Made by a program: the position numbers and the translations under genes. This document shows, piece after piece, positions 25,006-35,066 of a stretch of 55,193 bases of DNA (positions within the stretch are counted from its first letter, which is position 1; the number at the start of each line of letters is the position of its first letter). The notes beneath the pieces are model-generated. The model made no database searches. It saw only the letters and a program-made list of their open reading frames with translations, and was not told where the DNA came from. The DNA is from Polaromonas sp. (lineage in GTDB: Bacteria; Pseudomonadota; Gammaproteobacteria; Burkholderiales; Burkholderiaceae_C), in contig NZ_JAUXUP010000074.1 in the NCBI RefSeq assembly GCF_030680935.1, forward strand, positions 1 to 55,193. The letters run 5' to 3'.

Positions 25006-26731
25006 AAGTGTGCGTTACACCTCCAGCCCCTTGCTGGCCAGCAGAACGCCGGTCTGGCGCAGCAAGCTGATCGTGGCGGGCATTGCCCTGGCCTTTGCCG
25101 GGCTCGCCGGCCGCGCTCTATTTGTGCAGGTGGTGGGCAATGACTTCTTCCAGCGCCAGGGCGAGGTGCGCTTTGCGCGCACGCTGGAGTTGCCGGCCAA
25201 CCGGGGCCGTATCCTGGACCGCAACGGTCTGATTCTGGCGTCCAGCGTGCCGGCGCCCAGCATCTGGGCCATTCCGGAAGATGTGGACGCCAGCAAGGCC
25301 GAGCTGGCCGAACTTGCCCGCCTGCTGCAGATGCCGCTGCCTGAGCTGACCAGAAAACTCGCCGATGAAGACAAGAATTTTGTCTGGATCAAACGTCAGG
25401 TCGATGAGTCAGTCGGCCAGAAAATCCAGGCCATGGGCCTCAAGGGCATTTACCAGCGCAAGGAGTACCGGCGCCAGTACCCGGAGGGCGAAGCCGCTGC
25501 GCATGTGGTCGGATTCACCAATGTCGAAGACCGGGGCCAGGAGGGGATGGAGCTGGCGTTCAATCAGGAACTGGGCGGGCGTGCCGGCTCGCGCCGCGTG
25601 ATCAAGGACAGGCTGGGCCGGGTGGTTGAGGACGTGCGTGAGCAGGTACCCCCGGTGGACGGTCAGGACCTGCAGTTGTCCATCGACAGCAAGATACAGT
25701 TTTTTGCCTATCAGAAGTTGCGTGATGCGGTGCTGCTGCACAAGGCGAAGGCAGGCAGCGTGGTGGTGCTTGACAGCATCAGCGGTGAGGTGCTCGCCTT
25801 GGCGAACTACCCCAGCTTCTCACCCGAAAAGCGTCAGAACCTCAGTGGCGCGCAATTGAGAAACCGCGCCCTGACGGACACCTTTGAGCCGGGCTCGACC
25901 GTGAAGCCATTGGTCATTGCGCTGGCTCTGCAAAAGGGACTGGCCAAACCGGAGAGCCTCATTCAGACGGCGCCGGGCCGCATGACGATAGGCGGTTCGA
26001 CTATTTCCGATGCGCATCCCCAAGGCCTGCTGACGGTCAACCAGGTGATCCAGAAATCAAGCAATGTGGGCACGGTCAAACTGGCCATGCAGATGCAGCC
26101 ACGCGAGATGTGGGAGATGTACACCCAGGTGGGTTTTGGCGCCAAACCGCAAGTACCCTTCCCGGGAGCGGTCAGTGGCCGGCTGCGCGCCCACAAGACG
26201 TGGCGACCGATCGAGCAGGCGACGATGAGTTACGGCTACGGCCTGTCCACATCCCTGTTTCAGCTGGCACATGCTTACAGCATTTTTGCGCGGGACGGCG
26301 AACTGGTGCCTGTGAGCATGCTGAAAACCGAAGAGCCCGCCGTAGGGGTGCGTGTCATCAGCGAGAAAAATGCCCAGGCCGTGCGTCACATGCTGCACCT
26401 GGTGACCGGCCCGGGAGGCACCGCACCCAAAGCCCAGACCATGGGGTATTCGGTCGGTGGCAAAACCGGTACCGCCCACAAGCAGGAGGGCAAGGGCTAC
26501 GCCGATAAAAAGTACCGGGGATTTTTTGTTGGCATTGCGCCGACGGAGAAGCCGCGCATTGTGGTCGCCGTGATGATCGACGAGCCCACTGGTGGCAAAT
26601 ATTTTGGCGGTGACGTGGCCGCGCCGGTTTTCAGTGAAACCGTGCAGCAGACACTGCGCATGATGGGCTTGCCGCCGGACATGGCCGTCAAGCCACAGAT
26701 CGTGACCAGGCCGGTGGAGGAGTCGTTCTGA
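24998..26731 (+). CDS. ftsI: Peptidoglycan transpeptidase FtsI (PBP3)
   Basis: 577 residues from GTG 24998. One membrane anchor at about 25-45, a pedestal domain (RGRILDRNGLILA near 69-81), and a transpeptidase domain with all three motifs: Ser300-x-x-Lys303 (GSTVKP), Ser354-x-Asn356 (KSSNVG) and Lys489-Thr-Gly (GGKTGTAHK). Crosslinks septal peptidoglycan together with FtsW. Overlaps ftsL by 8 bases and shares one base with murE (TGATG). Confidence 0.97.
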   Translation: MSRSVRYTSSPLLASRTPVWRSKLIVAGIALAFAGLAGRALFVQVVGNDFFQRQGEVRFARTLELPANRGRILDRNGLILASSVPAPSIWAIPEDVDASKAELAELARLLQMPLPELTRKLADEDKNFVWIKRQVDESVGQKIQAMGLKGIYQRKEYRRQYPEGEAAAHVVGFTNVEDRGQEGMELAFNQELGGRAGSRRVIKDRLGRVVEDVREQVPPVDGQDLQLSIDSKIQFFAYQKLRDAVLLHKAKAGSVVVLDSISGEVLALANYPSFSPEKRQNLSGAQLRNRALTDTFEPGSTVKPLVIALALQKGLAKPESLIQTAPGRMTIGGSTISDAHPQGLLTVNQVIQKSSNVGTVKLAMQMQPREMWEMYTQVGFGAKPQVPFPGAVSGRLRAHKTWRPIEQATMSYGYGLSTSLFQLAHAYSIFARDGELVPVSMLKTEEPAVGVRVISEKNAQAVRHMLHLVTGPGGTAPKAQTMGYSVGGKTGTAHKQEGKGYADKKYRGFFVGIAPTEKPRIVVAVMIDEPTGGKYFGGDVAAPVFSETVQQTLRMMGLPPDMAVKPQIVTRPVEESF

Positions 26732-28227
26732 TGGAGCGCCTGCAAACACCTGAGCAGGCAGCGCGCTGGCTGCGCCAGCAGGTGCGTGGCAATCTTTGGG
26801 CCGACAGCCGCAAGGTCGGTGACGGTGACGGCTTTATTGCCTGGCCGGGCGCTGCCACCGACGCCCGCCAGTATGTGCCGCAGGTGCTGGCCGCAGGTGC
26901 CCGCGCCTGCCTGGTGGAGCAGTCTGGCGCCGAAGCTTTCGGATTTTCCGACGCGCGTGTGGCAGCTTACAACGGCCTGAAAGCCGCCACCGCGCCTATC
27001 GCTGCAGCCTACTTTGAGCACCCGAGCCGACAGCTGGATGTGCTGGCCGTCACTGGTACCAATGGCAAGACCTCGACCGCCTGGTGGCTGGCCCAGGTGC
27101 TGGGCAAGCTTGGCAAGCCCTGTGGCGTGGTCGGCACACTGGGCATGGGCCTGCCTGGGGCCATGGTCTTCAACGGACTGACCACACCCGATCCGGTGCT
27201 GCTGCAGCAGCAGCTCAGGCGCTGGGTTGATCAAGGTTTTGCCGCGTGTGCGCTGGAAGCCTCCTCGATCGGGATCGTCGAAAACCGGCTGGACGCCACT
27301 GCGATCCGGGTGGCGATATTCACCAATTTCACGCAGGACCACCTCGACTACCACCACAACATGCAGGCGTATTGGGCTGCCAAAGCCAGCCTGTTCGGCT
27401 GGCCCGGTTTGCAAGCTGCCGTGATCAATACCGATGATTCGCATGGCGAAGCACTCGCCGACTCGCTGCGCGACTCGGACCTGGATGTGTGGACCGTGTC
27501 CTGCCTGGCGCCCGCACGTCTGCAGGCCAGGGCCATAACCCATGGCCAGGACAGCCTGTCGTTTGAGGTATGGGAGGGCGATGAATGCCACCGGATTTCG
27601 ACCGCGTTGGTGGGGCAATACAACGTCTCCAACCTGCTCGGCGTGATGGCTGCCTTGCGTGCCCTCGGCTTGCCTTTGCAGCAGGGGGTCCAGGCCTGTG
27701 CCGATCTGCTGCCGGTACCCGGGCGCATGGACAGCATTGCGCAGCCAGGCCAGCCGCGGGTGGTGATCGACTATGCCCACACACCGGATGCACTGGAAAA
27801 AGTGCTGGCCGCACTCAGACCCCTGGCTACAGGCCGTGGCGGAAAACTCTGGTGTGTTTTTGGGTGTGGCGGGGAGCGTGATGCCAGCAAGCGTCCGCTG
27901 ATGGCAGCCGCGGCGCAGCAAGCCGCGGACCGTGTGGTCGTTACCAGCGACAACCCGCGCGGCGAAGATCCGCACGCCATCATTGACCAGATTTTGCAGG
28001 GGCTCAGCCGCAATGAAGCGGTGCTGGTGGAGGCGGACCGCGCGCTGGCCATTGCCCAGGCGGTACGTCAGGCGTGCACTGCTGATGTGGTGCTGATTGC
28101 CGGCAAGGGCCACGAAAATTACCAGGATATCGCTGGCATCAAGCGCCCGTTTTCCGACAAGGCACAGGCTGAGGCGGCGCTGCTTGCGCGTGCCGGCGGA
28201 CAGTCGGCATCGGGAGGTGGGGCATGA
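26731..28227 (+). CDS. murE: UDP-MurNAc-tripeptide synthetase (meso-DAP adding)
   Basis: 498 residues. ATP-binding P-loop VTGTNGKTSTAWW near 106-118, Mur-ligase central domain, and DNPRGEDP in the C-terminal domain, the motif that selects meso-diaminopimelate. This fits the dapF gene in the same window. HLDYHHNMQAYWAAKASLF matches the central carbamylated-Lys region. Cytosolic. Start overlaps the ftsI stop by one base and its stop overlaps murF. Confidence 0.97.
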   Translation: MERLQTPEQAARWLRQQVRGNLWADSRKVGDGDGFIAWPGAATDARQYVPQVLAAGARACLVEQSGAEAFGFSDARVAAYNGLKAATAPIAAAYFEHPSRQLDVLAVTGTNGKTSTAWWLAQVLGKLGKPCGVVGTLGMGLPGAMVFNGLTTPDPVLLQQQLRRWVDQGFAACALEASSIGIVENRLDATAIRVAIFTNFTQDHLDYHHNMQAYWAAKASLFGWPGLQAAVINTDDSHGEALADSLRDSDLDVWTVSCLAPARLQARAITHGQDSLSFEVWEGDECHRISTALVGQYNVSNLLGVMAALRALGLPLQQGVQACADLLPVPGRMDSIAQPGQPRVVIDYAHTPDALEKVLAALRPLATGRGGKLWCVFGCGGERDASKRPLMAAAAQQAADRVVVTSDNPRGEDPHAIIDQILQGLSRNEAVLVEADRALAIAQAVRQACTADVVLIAGKGHENYQDIAGIKRPFSDKAQAEAALLARAGGQSASGGGA

Positions 28228-29621
28228 TGACTCTGCAGCAAGCCCAGTTGTGCCTGCCGGGTGCCGGGCTGATCGGCGATGGGGCGCTGGAATTCGAGCG
28301 TGTGCACACCGACACCCGCAGCCTGCAGGCTGGCGACCTGTTTGTGGCACTCAAGGGGGAGCGTTTTGACGCGCATGATTTTCTTGCCCAGGCCCGGAAA
28401 CAGGGGGCGGTAGCCGCCTTGGCGCAGCATGGCCTGAGTGCCGATCTTCCCGGCTTGCTGGTAGCCGACTCCAGACTGGCACTGGGCCAGCTTGCCGCCG
28501 CCTGGCGGGCCCGCTTCAGCCTGCCGCTGATTGCGGTGACAGGCAGCAACGGTAAAACCACAGTCACGCAAATGATCGCGTCCATCCTGCGCGCCTGGAA
28601 GCAGGATGCGGCTTTTGCGACGCAGGGCAATTTCAACAACGACATCGGCGTACCACTGACCTTGCTGCGCCTGCGCGCCAGTCACCAGGTCGGTGTGGTG
28701 GAGCTGGGCATGAACCACCCTGGTGAAATTGCCTATCTGGCCGCTATGACCCAGGCCACGGTGGCGCTGGTTAACAACGCGCAGCGCGAACACCTCGAGT
28801 TCATGGCCACAGTGGAGGCGGTGGCCCGCGAGAACGGTGCCGTCATTGAAGCGCTGCCAGCCTCGGGTGTGGCGGTTTTTCCGGCTGACGATGTGTATGC
28901 GCCGCTCTGGCGGGCCGCCGCCGGGGCACGCCCTGTGCTGAATTTTGCTGCCGAGGGCGCTGCCGATGTGACGGCCTCGTTCCAGTGGAGCGACATGGCA
29001 TGGCAGGTTCAGGCCCGCAGCCCGGAGGGTACGTTCAGTTTTTCATTGCAGCTTGCTGGGCGCCACAACGTCAAAAATGCGCTGGCAGCGGCTGCCTGCG
29101 CACTGGCTGCAGGTGTTCCCCTGAGCGCGATTGCATCCGGCCTGTCGGACTTCTCGCCAGTCAAAGGTCGTTCCCGCGCCCTGCAACTGCTTTCGTCCGG
29201 TCGCAAGATCACCTTGATCGACGACAGCTACAACGCCAACCCGGACTCGGTGCGTGCCGCTATCGATGTGCTGGCAGAAATGCCGGGGCCACGCCTGCTG
29301 GTGCTGGGCGACATGGGGGAGGTTGGCGATCAGGGGCCGGCCTTTCACACAGAGATGGGCCTGTATGCGCGCGAGCGCGGCATCGAGTTGCTGTTCACCC
29401 TGGGCCCGCAGTCGGTGTACGCCGCGCAGGTTTTTGGCGAGGCGCGTTCTTTCGGTGAGGACATGGCTGCGCTGCAGGCTGCGGCTCTTTCCGCGCTGCC
29501 GGGACTGGGCAGCGTGCTGGTCAAGGGTTCACGCTTCATGAAGATGGAGCGGGTGGTGGAGGCTTTGATCGCCAGCGCGCAAGACCAAGAACATAGCAAG
29601 GAACAGACACATGCTGCTTAG
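28224..29621 (+). CDS. murF: UDP-MurNAc-tripeptide-D-Ala-D-Ala ligase
   Basis: 465 residues from ATG 28224 (ATGA overlap with murE); the next codon is also ATG. Mur ligase layout: N-terminal domain with [23 protein letters not shown]-loop [12 protein letters not shown] near 107-118, [12 protein letters not shown], and [11 protein letters not shown] in the C-terminal half. Adds D-Ala-D-Ala to complete UDP-MurNAc-pentapeptide. Its 3' end overlaps mraY by 11 bases. Confidence 0.96.
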   Translation: MMTLQQAQLCLPGAGLIGDGALEFERVHTDTRSLQAGDLFVALKGERFDAHDFLAQARKQGAVAALAQHGLSADLPGLLVADSRLALGQLAAAWRARFSLPLIAVTGSNGKTTVTQMIASILRAWKQDAAFATQGNFNNDIGVPLTLLRLRASHQVGVVELGMNHPGEIAYLAAMTQATVALVNNAQREHLEFMATVEAVARENGAVIEALPASGVAVFPADDVYAPLWRAAAGARPVLNFAAEGAADVTASFQWSDMAWQVQARSPEGTFSFSLQLAGRHNVKNALAAAACALAAGVPLSAIASGLSDFSPVKGRSRALQLLSSGRKITLIDDSYNANPDSVRAAIDVLAEMPGPRLLVLGDMGEVGDQGPAFHTEMGLYARERGIELLFTLGPQSVYAAQVFGEARSFGEDMAALQAAALSALPGLGSVLVKGSRFMKMERVVEALIASAQDQEHSKEQTHAA

Positions 29622-30789
29622 CCTGGCCCAATGGCTGCAAACCCTGACGCCCGAGTTCGGCTATTTCAGGGTGTTCCAGTACCTGACCTTTCGCGCCGTG
29701 ATGGCTGCGATGACCGCCTTGCTGATCGGCTTGATTGCCGGGCCTTTTGTCATCCGCCGCCTGATCAGCCTGAAGATAGGCCAGCCGATCCGAGAGTACG
29801 CGATGCAGACGCATCTGAGCAAAAGCGGCACACCCACCATGGGTGGCGTGCTGGTGTTGCTGGCCATCGGTATCTCTACGCTGCTGTGGTTTGACCTGAG
29901 CAACCGTTTCGTCTGGATCGTACTGATTGTCACGCTCGGTTTCGGTGCCATCGGCTGGGCCGACGACTGGCGCAAGGTGGTGCATAAAGATCCGGAAGGC
30001 ATGCGCTCACGCGAAAAATATTTCTGGCAGTCGGTGATTGGCCTGCTGGCCGCGTTGTACCTGGTGTTCAGCATTTCGGAAAGCTCCAACCTGCGGGTGC
30101 TGGAGCTGTTTTTCAGCTGGGTGCAGTCGGGTTTTGATGTGAATCTGCCGCCCAAGGCCGGACTGCAGCTGCCTTTCTTCAAGGAAGTTTCCTACCCGCT
30201 GGGTGTGTTTGGTTTTGTACTGCTGACTTACCTGGTGATCGTGGGCTCCAGCAATGCAGTGAATTTGACCGATGGCCTGGACGGCCTGGCGATCATGCCG
30301 GTGGTGATGGTCGGATCGGCGCTCGGCGTGTTCGCCTATGTGACGGGCAGCGCGGTGTATTCGAAGTACCTGTTTTTCCCGCACATCCCGGGCGCCGGTG
30401 AGTTGCTGATTTTCTGCTCGGCCATGGCCGGTGCCGGTCTTGCCTTCCTGTGGTTCAACACGCATCCGGCGCAGGTCTTCATGGGTGACGTCGGCGCGCT
30501 GGCGCTGGGTGCCGCGCTGGGCACGATTGCGGTGATCGTGCGCCAGGAAATCGTGCTGGCCATCATGGGCGGCATTTTTGTGGTCGAAGCGATGTCGGTG
30601 ATGTTGCAGGTGGCCTATTTCAAATACACCCGCATGCGTTACGGCGAAGGACGGCGTCTTTTCCGGATGGCGCCGCTGCACCATCATTTTGAGAAAAGCG
30701 GCTGGAAGGAAACGCAGGTGGTTGTTCGTTTCTGGATCATCACCATGCTGCTGTGCCTGATCGGCCTGTCCACCCTGAAGCTGCGATGA
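29611..30789 (+). CDS. mraY: Phospho-MurNAc-pentapeptide translocase
   Basis: 392 residues, ten transmembrane helices. Conserved catalytic and nucleotide motifs: GWADDWRK near 113-120, [10 protein letters not shown] near 219-228, [10 protein letters not shown] near 291-300 and HHHFEKSGW near 357-365. Transfers phospho-MurNAc-pentapeptide to undecaprenyl phosphate (lipid I) at the inner membrane. Longer than E. coli MraY (360) by a loop near 150-190. ATGA overlap with murD. Confidence 0.97.
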   Translation: MLLSLAQWLQTLTPEFGYFRVFQYLTFRAVMAAMTALLIGLIAGPFVIRRLISLKIGQPIREYAMQTHLSKSGTPTMGGVLVLLAIGISTLLWFDLSNRFVWIVLIVTLGFGAIGWADDWRKVVHKDPEGMRSREKYFWQSVIGLLAALYLVFSISESSNLRVLELFFSWVQSGFDVNLPPKAGLQLPFFKEVSYPLGVFGFVLLTYLVIVGSSNAVNLTDGLDGLAIMPVVMVGSALGVFAYVTGSAVYSKYLFFPHIPGAGELLIFCSAMAGAGLAFLWFNTHPAQVFMGDVGALALGAALGTIAVIVRQEIVLAIMGGIFVVEAMSVMLQVAYFKYTRMRYGEGRRLFRMAPLHHHFEKSGWKETQVVVRFWIITMLLCLIGLSTLKLR

Positions 30790-32633
30790 CTCCTGAAGAA
30801 CCCGTCAACCCCGGCGATCTGCCCGCACAGTCTCCCCCAGAGCTGACGCGGGTGCCCTTGCCCGGGCCTGATTCGGCACCGGCGGCAGACGATGGTCAGA
30901 CTGGCCGCGGAGTGGCTGGCAAGGCGGGTGCCCGGCCTTTGCCCGAATCGCTGACGGCTGCGCGCGATGCCGCTGCGTTTGTGGCCCAGCTGTTTGCCGA
31001 GGTGAGCGCGCCCGAGCAGGCTGTAGCGCCTGTCGCCGCTCTGGAAGGGCCGCCAACAGCTGAGGCGACTGCACAGGGTGGCCATGAAGAAGAGCTGCCT
31101 GAGGGCGCCGACGCCGGCGTGACGGTGTCATCGCCGTTGCAGGGACAACACGTGCTCGTGTTGGGTCTGGGTGCTTCGGGCCTGGCCATGGCGCGCTGGT
31201 GCGTGCGCCAGGGCGCGCGTGTCACGGTGGCCGATACCCGCGAGGCCCCTCCCCAACTGGACCGGCTGCGGATCGATCTGCCGCAAACAGACTTTCGGGC
31301 CGGTGACCTGGCGGCTGGGCTGATTGAGGGGCGCGACGTCCGCGCGGTTTTCCGCAGTCCGGGCCTGTCTCCAGAGGTGGTGGCCCAGGTATGGCAGGCG
31401 GCCAAGGCCATCGGTTTGTCGGTCGGCGGAGAGCTGGACCTGTTTGCAGCGGCCCTGCGGGAGCTCCAGGCCGAACGCGGCTATGCGCCGAAGGTAGTAG
31501 CGATCACCGGTACCAATGGCAAAACGACTACTACGGCTTTGACCGGTCAGTTGGTCGCCCATGCAGGCAAGACCGTGGCGGTGGCGGGCAACATCGGCCC
31601 CAGCCTGCTCGACACGCTGGCCGCGCACATCGATGCGGGGACGCTGCCCGAGGTCTGGGTGCTGGAGCTGTCCAGCTTCCAGCTCGACGGTGTGCAGGGC
31701 TTCGAGCCCACTGCCGCGACCGTTCTGAACCTGACACAGGACCATCTGGACTGGCATGGCGACATGCAGGCCTACGGGGCGGCCAAGGCGCGTATCTTCG
31801 GCAGCAAGGCCCTGCTGGTGCTCAATCGCGATGATCCTGCGGTGATGGCCATGTTGCCGGAACCCAAGCGGGTCAAACTGCAGAAGCCGCAGTGGCGCGA
31901 GTACGTGAGTTTTGGCCTGGGGATGCCGCAGCGCCCTGGTGATTTCGGTATTGAAACCGTCAATGGCATGGCCTGGCTGGTACGTGCTGCCGAAGCTGAT
32001 GAGACGGTGAAGCGTCGCAAGGACGAAGAGGTGGTGCTGTACATCCAGCGCCTGATGCCGGTAGAGGCCATGCGCCTGCGCGGACGCCACAACGCCACCA
32101 ATGCGCTGGCTGCGCTGGCGCTGGCCAGCGCCGTGGGCGGCACCATGGCGTCCATGTTGCATGGCCTGCGTGACTACGCGGGCGAGCCGCACCGCGTCAC
32201 CCCCGTGGCGGTGGTCAACGACGTCGAGTACTTCGACGACAGCAAGGGCACCAATGTCGGCGCCACGGTGGCTGCGCTGACCGGCCTGGGCGCCGAGCGC
32301 AAGCTGGTGCTCATCGCCGGTGGGGATGGCAAGGGGCAGGACTTTTCACCGCTGGCCGGGCCGGTACGCACCTACGCCCGGGCTGTGGTCCTGATCGGGC
32401 GGGATGCGCCACAAATCCGCGCTGCGCTACAAGGCACAGGCGTACACCTTCTCGACGCCGACTCCATGCAGGCGGCGGTTGTACTGGCCGCCGCGCAGGC
32501 GCAAACCGGCGATGCGGTGCTGATGTCACCAGCCTGCGCAAGTTTTGACATGTTCGACAACTATGGCCACCGGGCGCAGGTGTTTTGTGCTGCGGTCCAG
32601 CTGCTGGCGCATGGCGCGGGGGTCATCGCATGA
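30786..32633 (+). CDS. murD: UDP-MurNAc-L-alanine:D-glutamate ligase with long N-terminal extension
   Basis: 615 residues from ATG 30786, which makes an ATGA overlap with mraY. The MurD fold begins near residue 118 ([20 protein letters not shown]). The first 117 residues are Pro/Ala/Glu-rich, with one helical stretch ([15 protein letters not shown]), and are absent from typical MurD of about 440-500 residues. P-loop [13 protein letters not shown] near 239-251; [19 protein letters not shown] is the central-domain motif. Adds D-Glu to UDP-MurNAc-L-Ala. An internal GTG near 31119 is a possible alternative start. Stop overlaps ftsW. Confidence 0.95.
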   Translation: MTPEEPVNPGDLPAQSPPELTRVPLPGPDSAPAADDGQTGRGVAGKAGARPLPESLTAARDAAAFVAQLFAEVSAPEQAVAPVAALEGPPTAEATAQGGHEEELPEGADAGVTVSSPLQGQHVLVLGLGASGLAMARWCVRQGARVTVADTREAPPQLDRLRIDLPQTDFRAGDLAAGLIEGRDVRAVFRSPGLSPEVVAQVWQAAKAIGLSVGGELDLFAAALRELQAERGYAPKVVAITGTNGKTTTTALTGQLVAHAGKTVAVAGNIGPSLLDTLAAHIDAGTLPEVWVLELSSFQLDGVQGFEPTAATVLNLTQDHLDWHGDMQAYGAAKARIFGSKALLVLNRDDPAVMAMLPEPKRVKLQKPQWREYVSFGLGMPQRPGDFGIETVNGMAWLVRAAEADETVKRRKDEEVVLYIQRLMPVEAMRLRGRHNATNALAALALASAVGGTMASMLHGLRDYAGEPHRVTPVAVVNDVEYFDDSKGTNVGATVAALTGLGAERKLVLIAGGDGKGQDFSPLAGPVRTYARAVVLIGRDAPQIRAALQGTGVHLLDADSMQAAVVLAAAQAQTGDAVLMSPACASFDMFDNYGHRAQVFCAAVQLLAHGAGVIA

Positions 32634-33880
32634 GCATGGTCCAGCGTCTTTTTGGCTGGTTCGCCGGGGCCGGTGCGGTGGCTGACGGGCTGCCCGTGCG
32701 GCTCGGGGGGCAGGGCGCCTCACGTTCGGCCACGACTCCTGTGCGCCTGTCGGGAGTGGACCAGGCGCTGATCTGGGTCACCGTCGCCCTGCTGGCGTGG
32801 GGCCTGGTGATGGTGTATTCCGCCTCGATTGCGATGCCGGACAACCCGAAGTTTGCGCGTTATGCCCACACCCACTTTCTGCTGCGCCACGCCATGTCGC
32901 TCGGCGTCGCTTTTGCCGTCGCCCTGCTGACCTTCCAGGTGCCGGTTTCGACCTGGGAAAAACTGGCGCCCTGGTTGTTTGTGGCCTCGCTGGTGCTGCT
33001 GATCCTGGTGTTGTTTCCGTTTATTGGCAAAGGTGTCAACGGTGCGCGCCGCTGGATTTCCCTGGGTTTCATGAACTTCCAGCCTTCTGAACTCGCCAAG
33101 TTTGCGGTGCTGCTGTATGCGGCCGACTACATGGTGCGCAAGATGGAAGTCAAGGAGCGCTTTTTCCGCGCGGTCATGCCGATGGCTGTGGCCATTGGTA
33201 TTGTGGGCTTGCTGCTGCTGGCCGAGCCGGACATGGGCGCTTTCATGGTCATCTCGGTGATTGCCATGGGCATCCTGTTTCTGGGCGGTGTCAACGCCCG
33301 CATGTTTTTTGTGATCGCGACCGTGGTGGTGATTGCGTTCGCCCTGATGGTCATGCTCAGCGACTGGCGGCGCGAGCGGATTTTTGCCTACCTCGATCCC
33401 TGGAGCGAAAAATACGCCCTCGGCAAGGGCTACCAGCTTTCACACTCACTGATTGCCTTCGGGCGCGGTGAGATTTTCGGTGTGGGGCTGGGCGGCAGCA
33501 TCGAAAAACTCCATTGGTTGCCAGAGGCGCACACCGATTTCTTGCTGGCGGTGATTGGCGAAGAGTTCGGCTTTCTGGGCGTGCTCTGCGTGATTGGCGC
33601 CTTCATGTGGATGACACGCCGCATCATGCACATCGGCCGCCAGTCGATTGCGCTGGACCGCCTGTTTGCCGGTCTGGTGGCGCAGGGCGTTGGCATCTGG
33701 ATCGGTTTTCAGGCCTTCATCAACATGGGTGTGAACCTGGGCGCTTTGCCAACCAAGGGCCTGACCTTGCCACTCATGAGTTACGGCGGGTCGGCGATTT
33801 TGATGAACCTGATTTCGCTGGCGGTGGTTCTTCGAATTGACTACGAGAATAGATTGCTCATGAGAGGGGGGCGACCATGA
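32630..33880 (+). CDS. ftsW: Septal peptidoglycan glycosyltransferase FtsW
   Basis: 416 residues from ATG 32630 (ATGA overlap with murD). About 40 cytosolic residues precede ten transmembrane helices of the SEDS family. Signatures: [14 protein letters not shown] near 138-151, [17 protein letters not shown] (SEDS catalytic Asp region), and C-terminal [29 protein letters not shown]. Polymerises lipid II at the septum with FtsI. Its stop is inside an ATGA (33877-33880) that opens a 38-codon frame leading to murG. Confidence 0.96.
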   Translation: MSMVQRLFGWFAGAGAVADGLPVRLGGQGASRSATTPVRLSGVDQALIWVTVALLAWGLVMVYSASIAMPDNPKFARYAHTHFLLRHAMSLGVAFAVALLTFQVPVSTWEKLAPWLFVASLVLLILVLFPFIGKGVNGARRWISLGFMNFQPSELAKFAVLLYAADYMVRKMEVKERFFRAVMPMAVAIGIVGLLLLAEPDMGAFMVISVIAMGILFLGGVNARMFFVIATVVVIAFALMVMLSDWRRERIFAYLDPWSEKYALGKGYQLSHSLIAFGRGEIFGVGLGGSIEKLHWLPEAHTDFLLAVIGEEFGFLGVLCVIGAFMWMTRRIMHIGRQSIALDRLFAGLVAQGVGIWIGFQAFINMGVNLGALPTKGLTLPLMSYGGSAILMNLISLAVVLRIDYENRLLMRGGRP

Positions 33881-33993
33881 GCTACCTGGCGCGGGGCCCC
33901 ATCGAGATGGGGATCGACAGTAAAGCCAATGGGATGCGTTGCCGACGCCTGATCGTGCGGGCTGCGCAGCAGTGCCGGAGGCAACTGGGATGA
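33877..33993 (+). CDS. 38-codon frame bridging ftsW and murG
   Basis: ATG at 33877 overlaps the ftsW stop (ATGA) and the frame ends in TGA at 33991-33993, overlapping the murG ATG (33990) in a second ATGA. The predicted peptide begins [12 protein letters not shown] and is Arg/Gln-rich at its end. No family recognised. It may be a real small protein, or a frame whose translation delivers ribosomes to murG across an otherwise 109-base gap. GGAGG for murG (33977-33981) lies within it. No own Shine-Dalgarno seen except GAGAGGGGGG at 33863-33872. Confidence 0.45.
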   Translation: MSYLARGPIEMGIDSKANGMRCRRLIVRAAQQCRRQLG

Positions 33994-35066
33994 ACAAATG
34001 CGCTCTCATCATGGCCGGCGGCACGGGCGGCCACATCTTTCCAGGGCTGGCCGTGGCCGAGGCCCTGCGTGAGCGGGGCTGGCGTGTGCACTGGCTGGGC
34101 GGCAAGGGGACGCCCGATCATCCAAGCATGGAAAGCCAGCTGGTGCCGCCGCGTGGTTTTGCTTTTGAAACCATTGATTTCTCTGGCGTGCGCGGCAAAG
34201 GGCCAGTCACGCTGGCCTTTCTGCCCCTGCGCCTGCTCAAGGCCTTCTGGCAGAGCGTCCAGGTGATACGCCGCGTCAAGCCCGACGTGGTCGTGGGCCT
34301 CGGTGGCTACATCGCGTTTCCAGCTGGCCTGATGAGTGTGCTGCTGGGCAAGCCGCTGGTGCTGCATGAGCAGAACTCAGTGGCTGGCATGGTCAATAAA
34401 GTGCTGGCCGGTGTGGCTGACCGTGTATTTACCGCTTTCCCGGACGTACTGAAAAATGCAAAGTGGGTGGGCAACCCGCTGCGCCCGGCCTTTACGCAGC
34501 AGCCTGAGCCGGCTGCCCGGTTTGCGAACCGCACCGGCCCCCTGCGATTGCTGGTGGTCGGCGGCAGCCTGGGCGCGCAGGCGCTGAACCGCATCGTGCC
34601 GCAGGCCTTGGCCCTGATCCCCGAGGCGCAGCGCCCCCATGTGCTGCACCAGAGTGGCGCCCGACAGATTGAAGAGCTGCGCGAGAACTACCGCGCCGCA
34701 GGCGTACCTGCCGAGCTGACGCCATTCATCGATGACACCGCCAGTGCTTTTGCCGAGGCCGATCTGATTGTCTGTCGCGCCGGCGCGAGCACGGTGACAG
34801 AAATCGCGGCGGTGGGCGCGGCGGCACTGTTTGTTCCTTTTCCAGCAGCGGTGGACGATCACCAGACCAGCAACGCCGCATTTCTGGTGCAGGGCGGCGC
34901 AGGCTGGCTGATGCCACAGGCAGAGCTGACAGCCAATTCCCTTTCCGAAATGCTACAAAAAACAGAGCGGTCTGCGCTGTTGGAACGTGCGCTGCAGGCC
35001 AAAACAATGCAAAAACTAGACGCCACTGCAGAAGTGGTGGCGGCCTGCGAGGAGCTGGCGTCATGA
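33990..35066 (+). CDS. murG: UDP-GlcNAc:lipid I GlcNAc transferase
   Basis: 358 residues from ATG 33990, preceded by GGAGG at 33977-33981. N-terminal G-loop [19 protein letters not shown], second G-loop [12 protein letters not shown], and the donor-site [12 protein letters not shown] and [13 protein letters not shown]. Membrane-associated on the cytosolic face; makes lipid II. Bases 34951-35010 near the end (residues about 321-341, [15 protein letters not shown]) resemble the dispersed element, with 18 bases identical to the aroE copy. ATGA overlap with murC. Confidence 0.96.
   Translation: MNKCALIMAGGTGGHIFPGLAVAEALRERGWRVHWLGGKGTPDHPSMESQLVPPRGFAFETIDFSGVRGKGPVTLAFLPLRLLKAFWQSVQVIRRVKPDVVVGLGGYIAFPAGLMSVLLGKPLVLHEQNSVAGMVNKVLAGVADRVFTAFPDVLKNAKWVGNPLRPAFTQQPEPAARFANRTGPLRLLVVGGSLGAQALNRIVPQALALIPEAQRPHVLHQSGARQIEELRENYRAAGVPAELTPFIDDTASAFAEADLIVCRAGASTVTEIAAVGAAALFVPFPAAVDDHQTSNAAFLVQGGAGWLMPQAELTANSLSEMLQKTERSALLERALQAKTMQKLDATAEVVAACEELAS
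34951..35010 (+). repeat. Dispersed element copy 4, inside murG (diverged)
   Basis: TGCTACAAAAAACAGAGC (34951-34968) is identical to the same block of the aroE copy and is read in the same frame. The rest (TCTGCGC, then GCTGCAGGCC and AAAACA) is only loosely similar, so the extent to the right is uncertain. Confidence 0.5.

Noticed and set aside
26497..28350. 617-codon frame opposite murE and other long antisense frames (18422-19645, 38209-39447, 40736-42235)
   Set aside because: They mirror well-recognised genes; high-GC third positions keep the opposite frame open. Translations show no family features.
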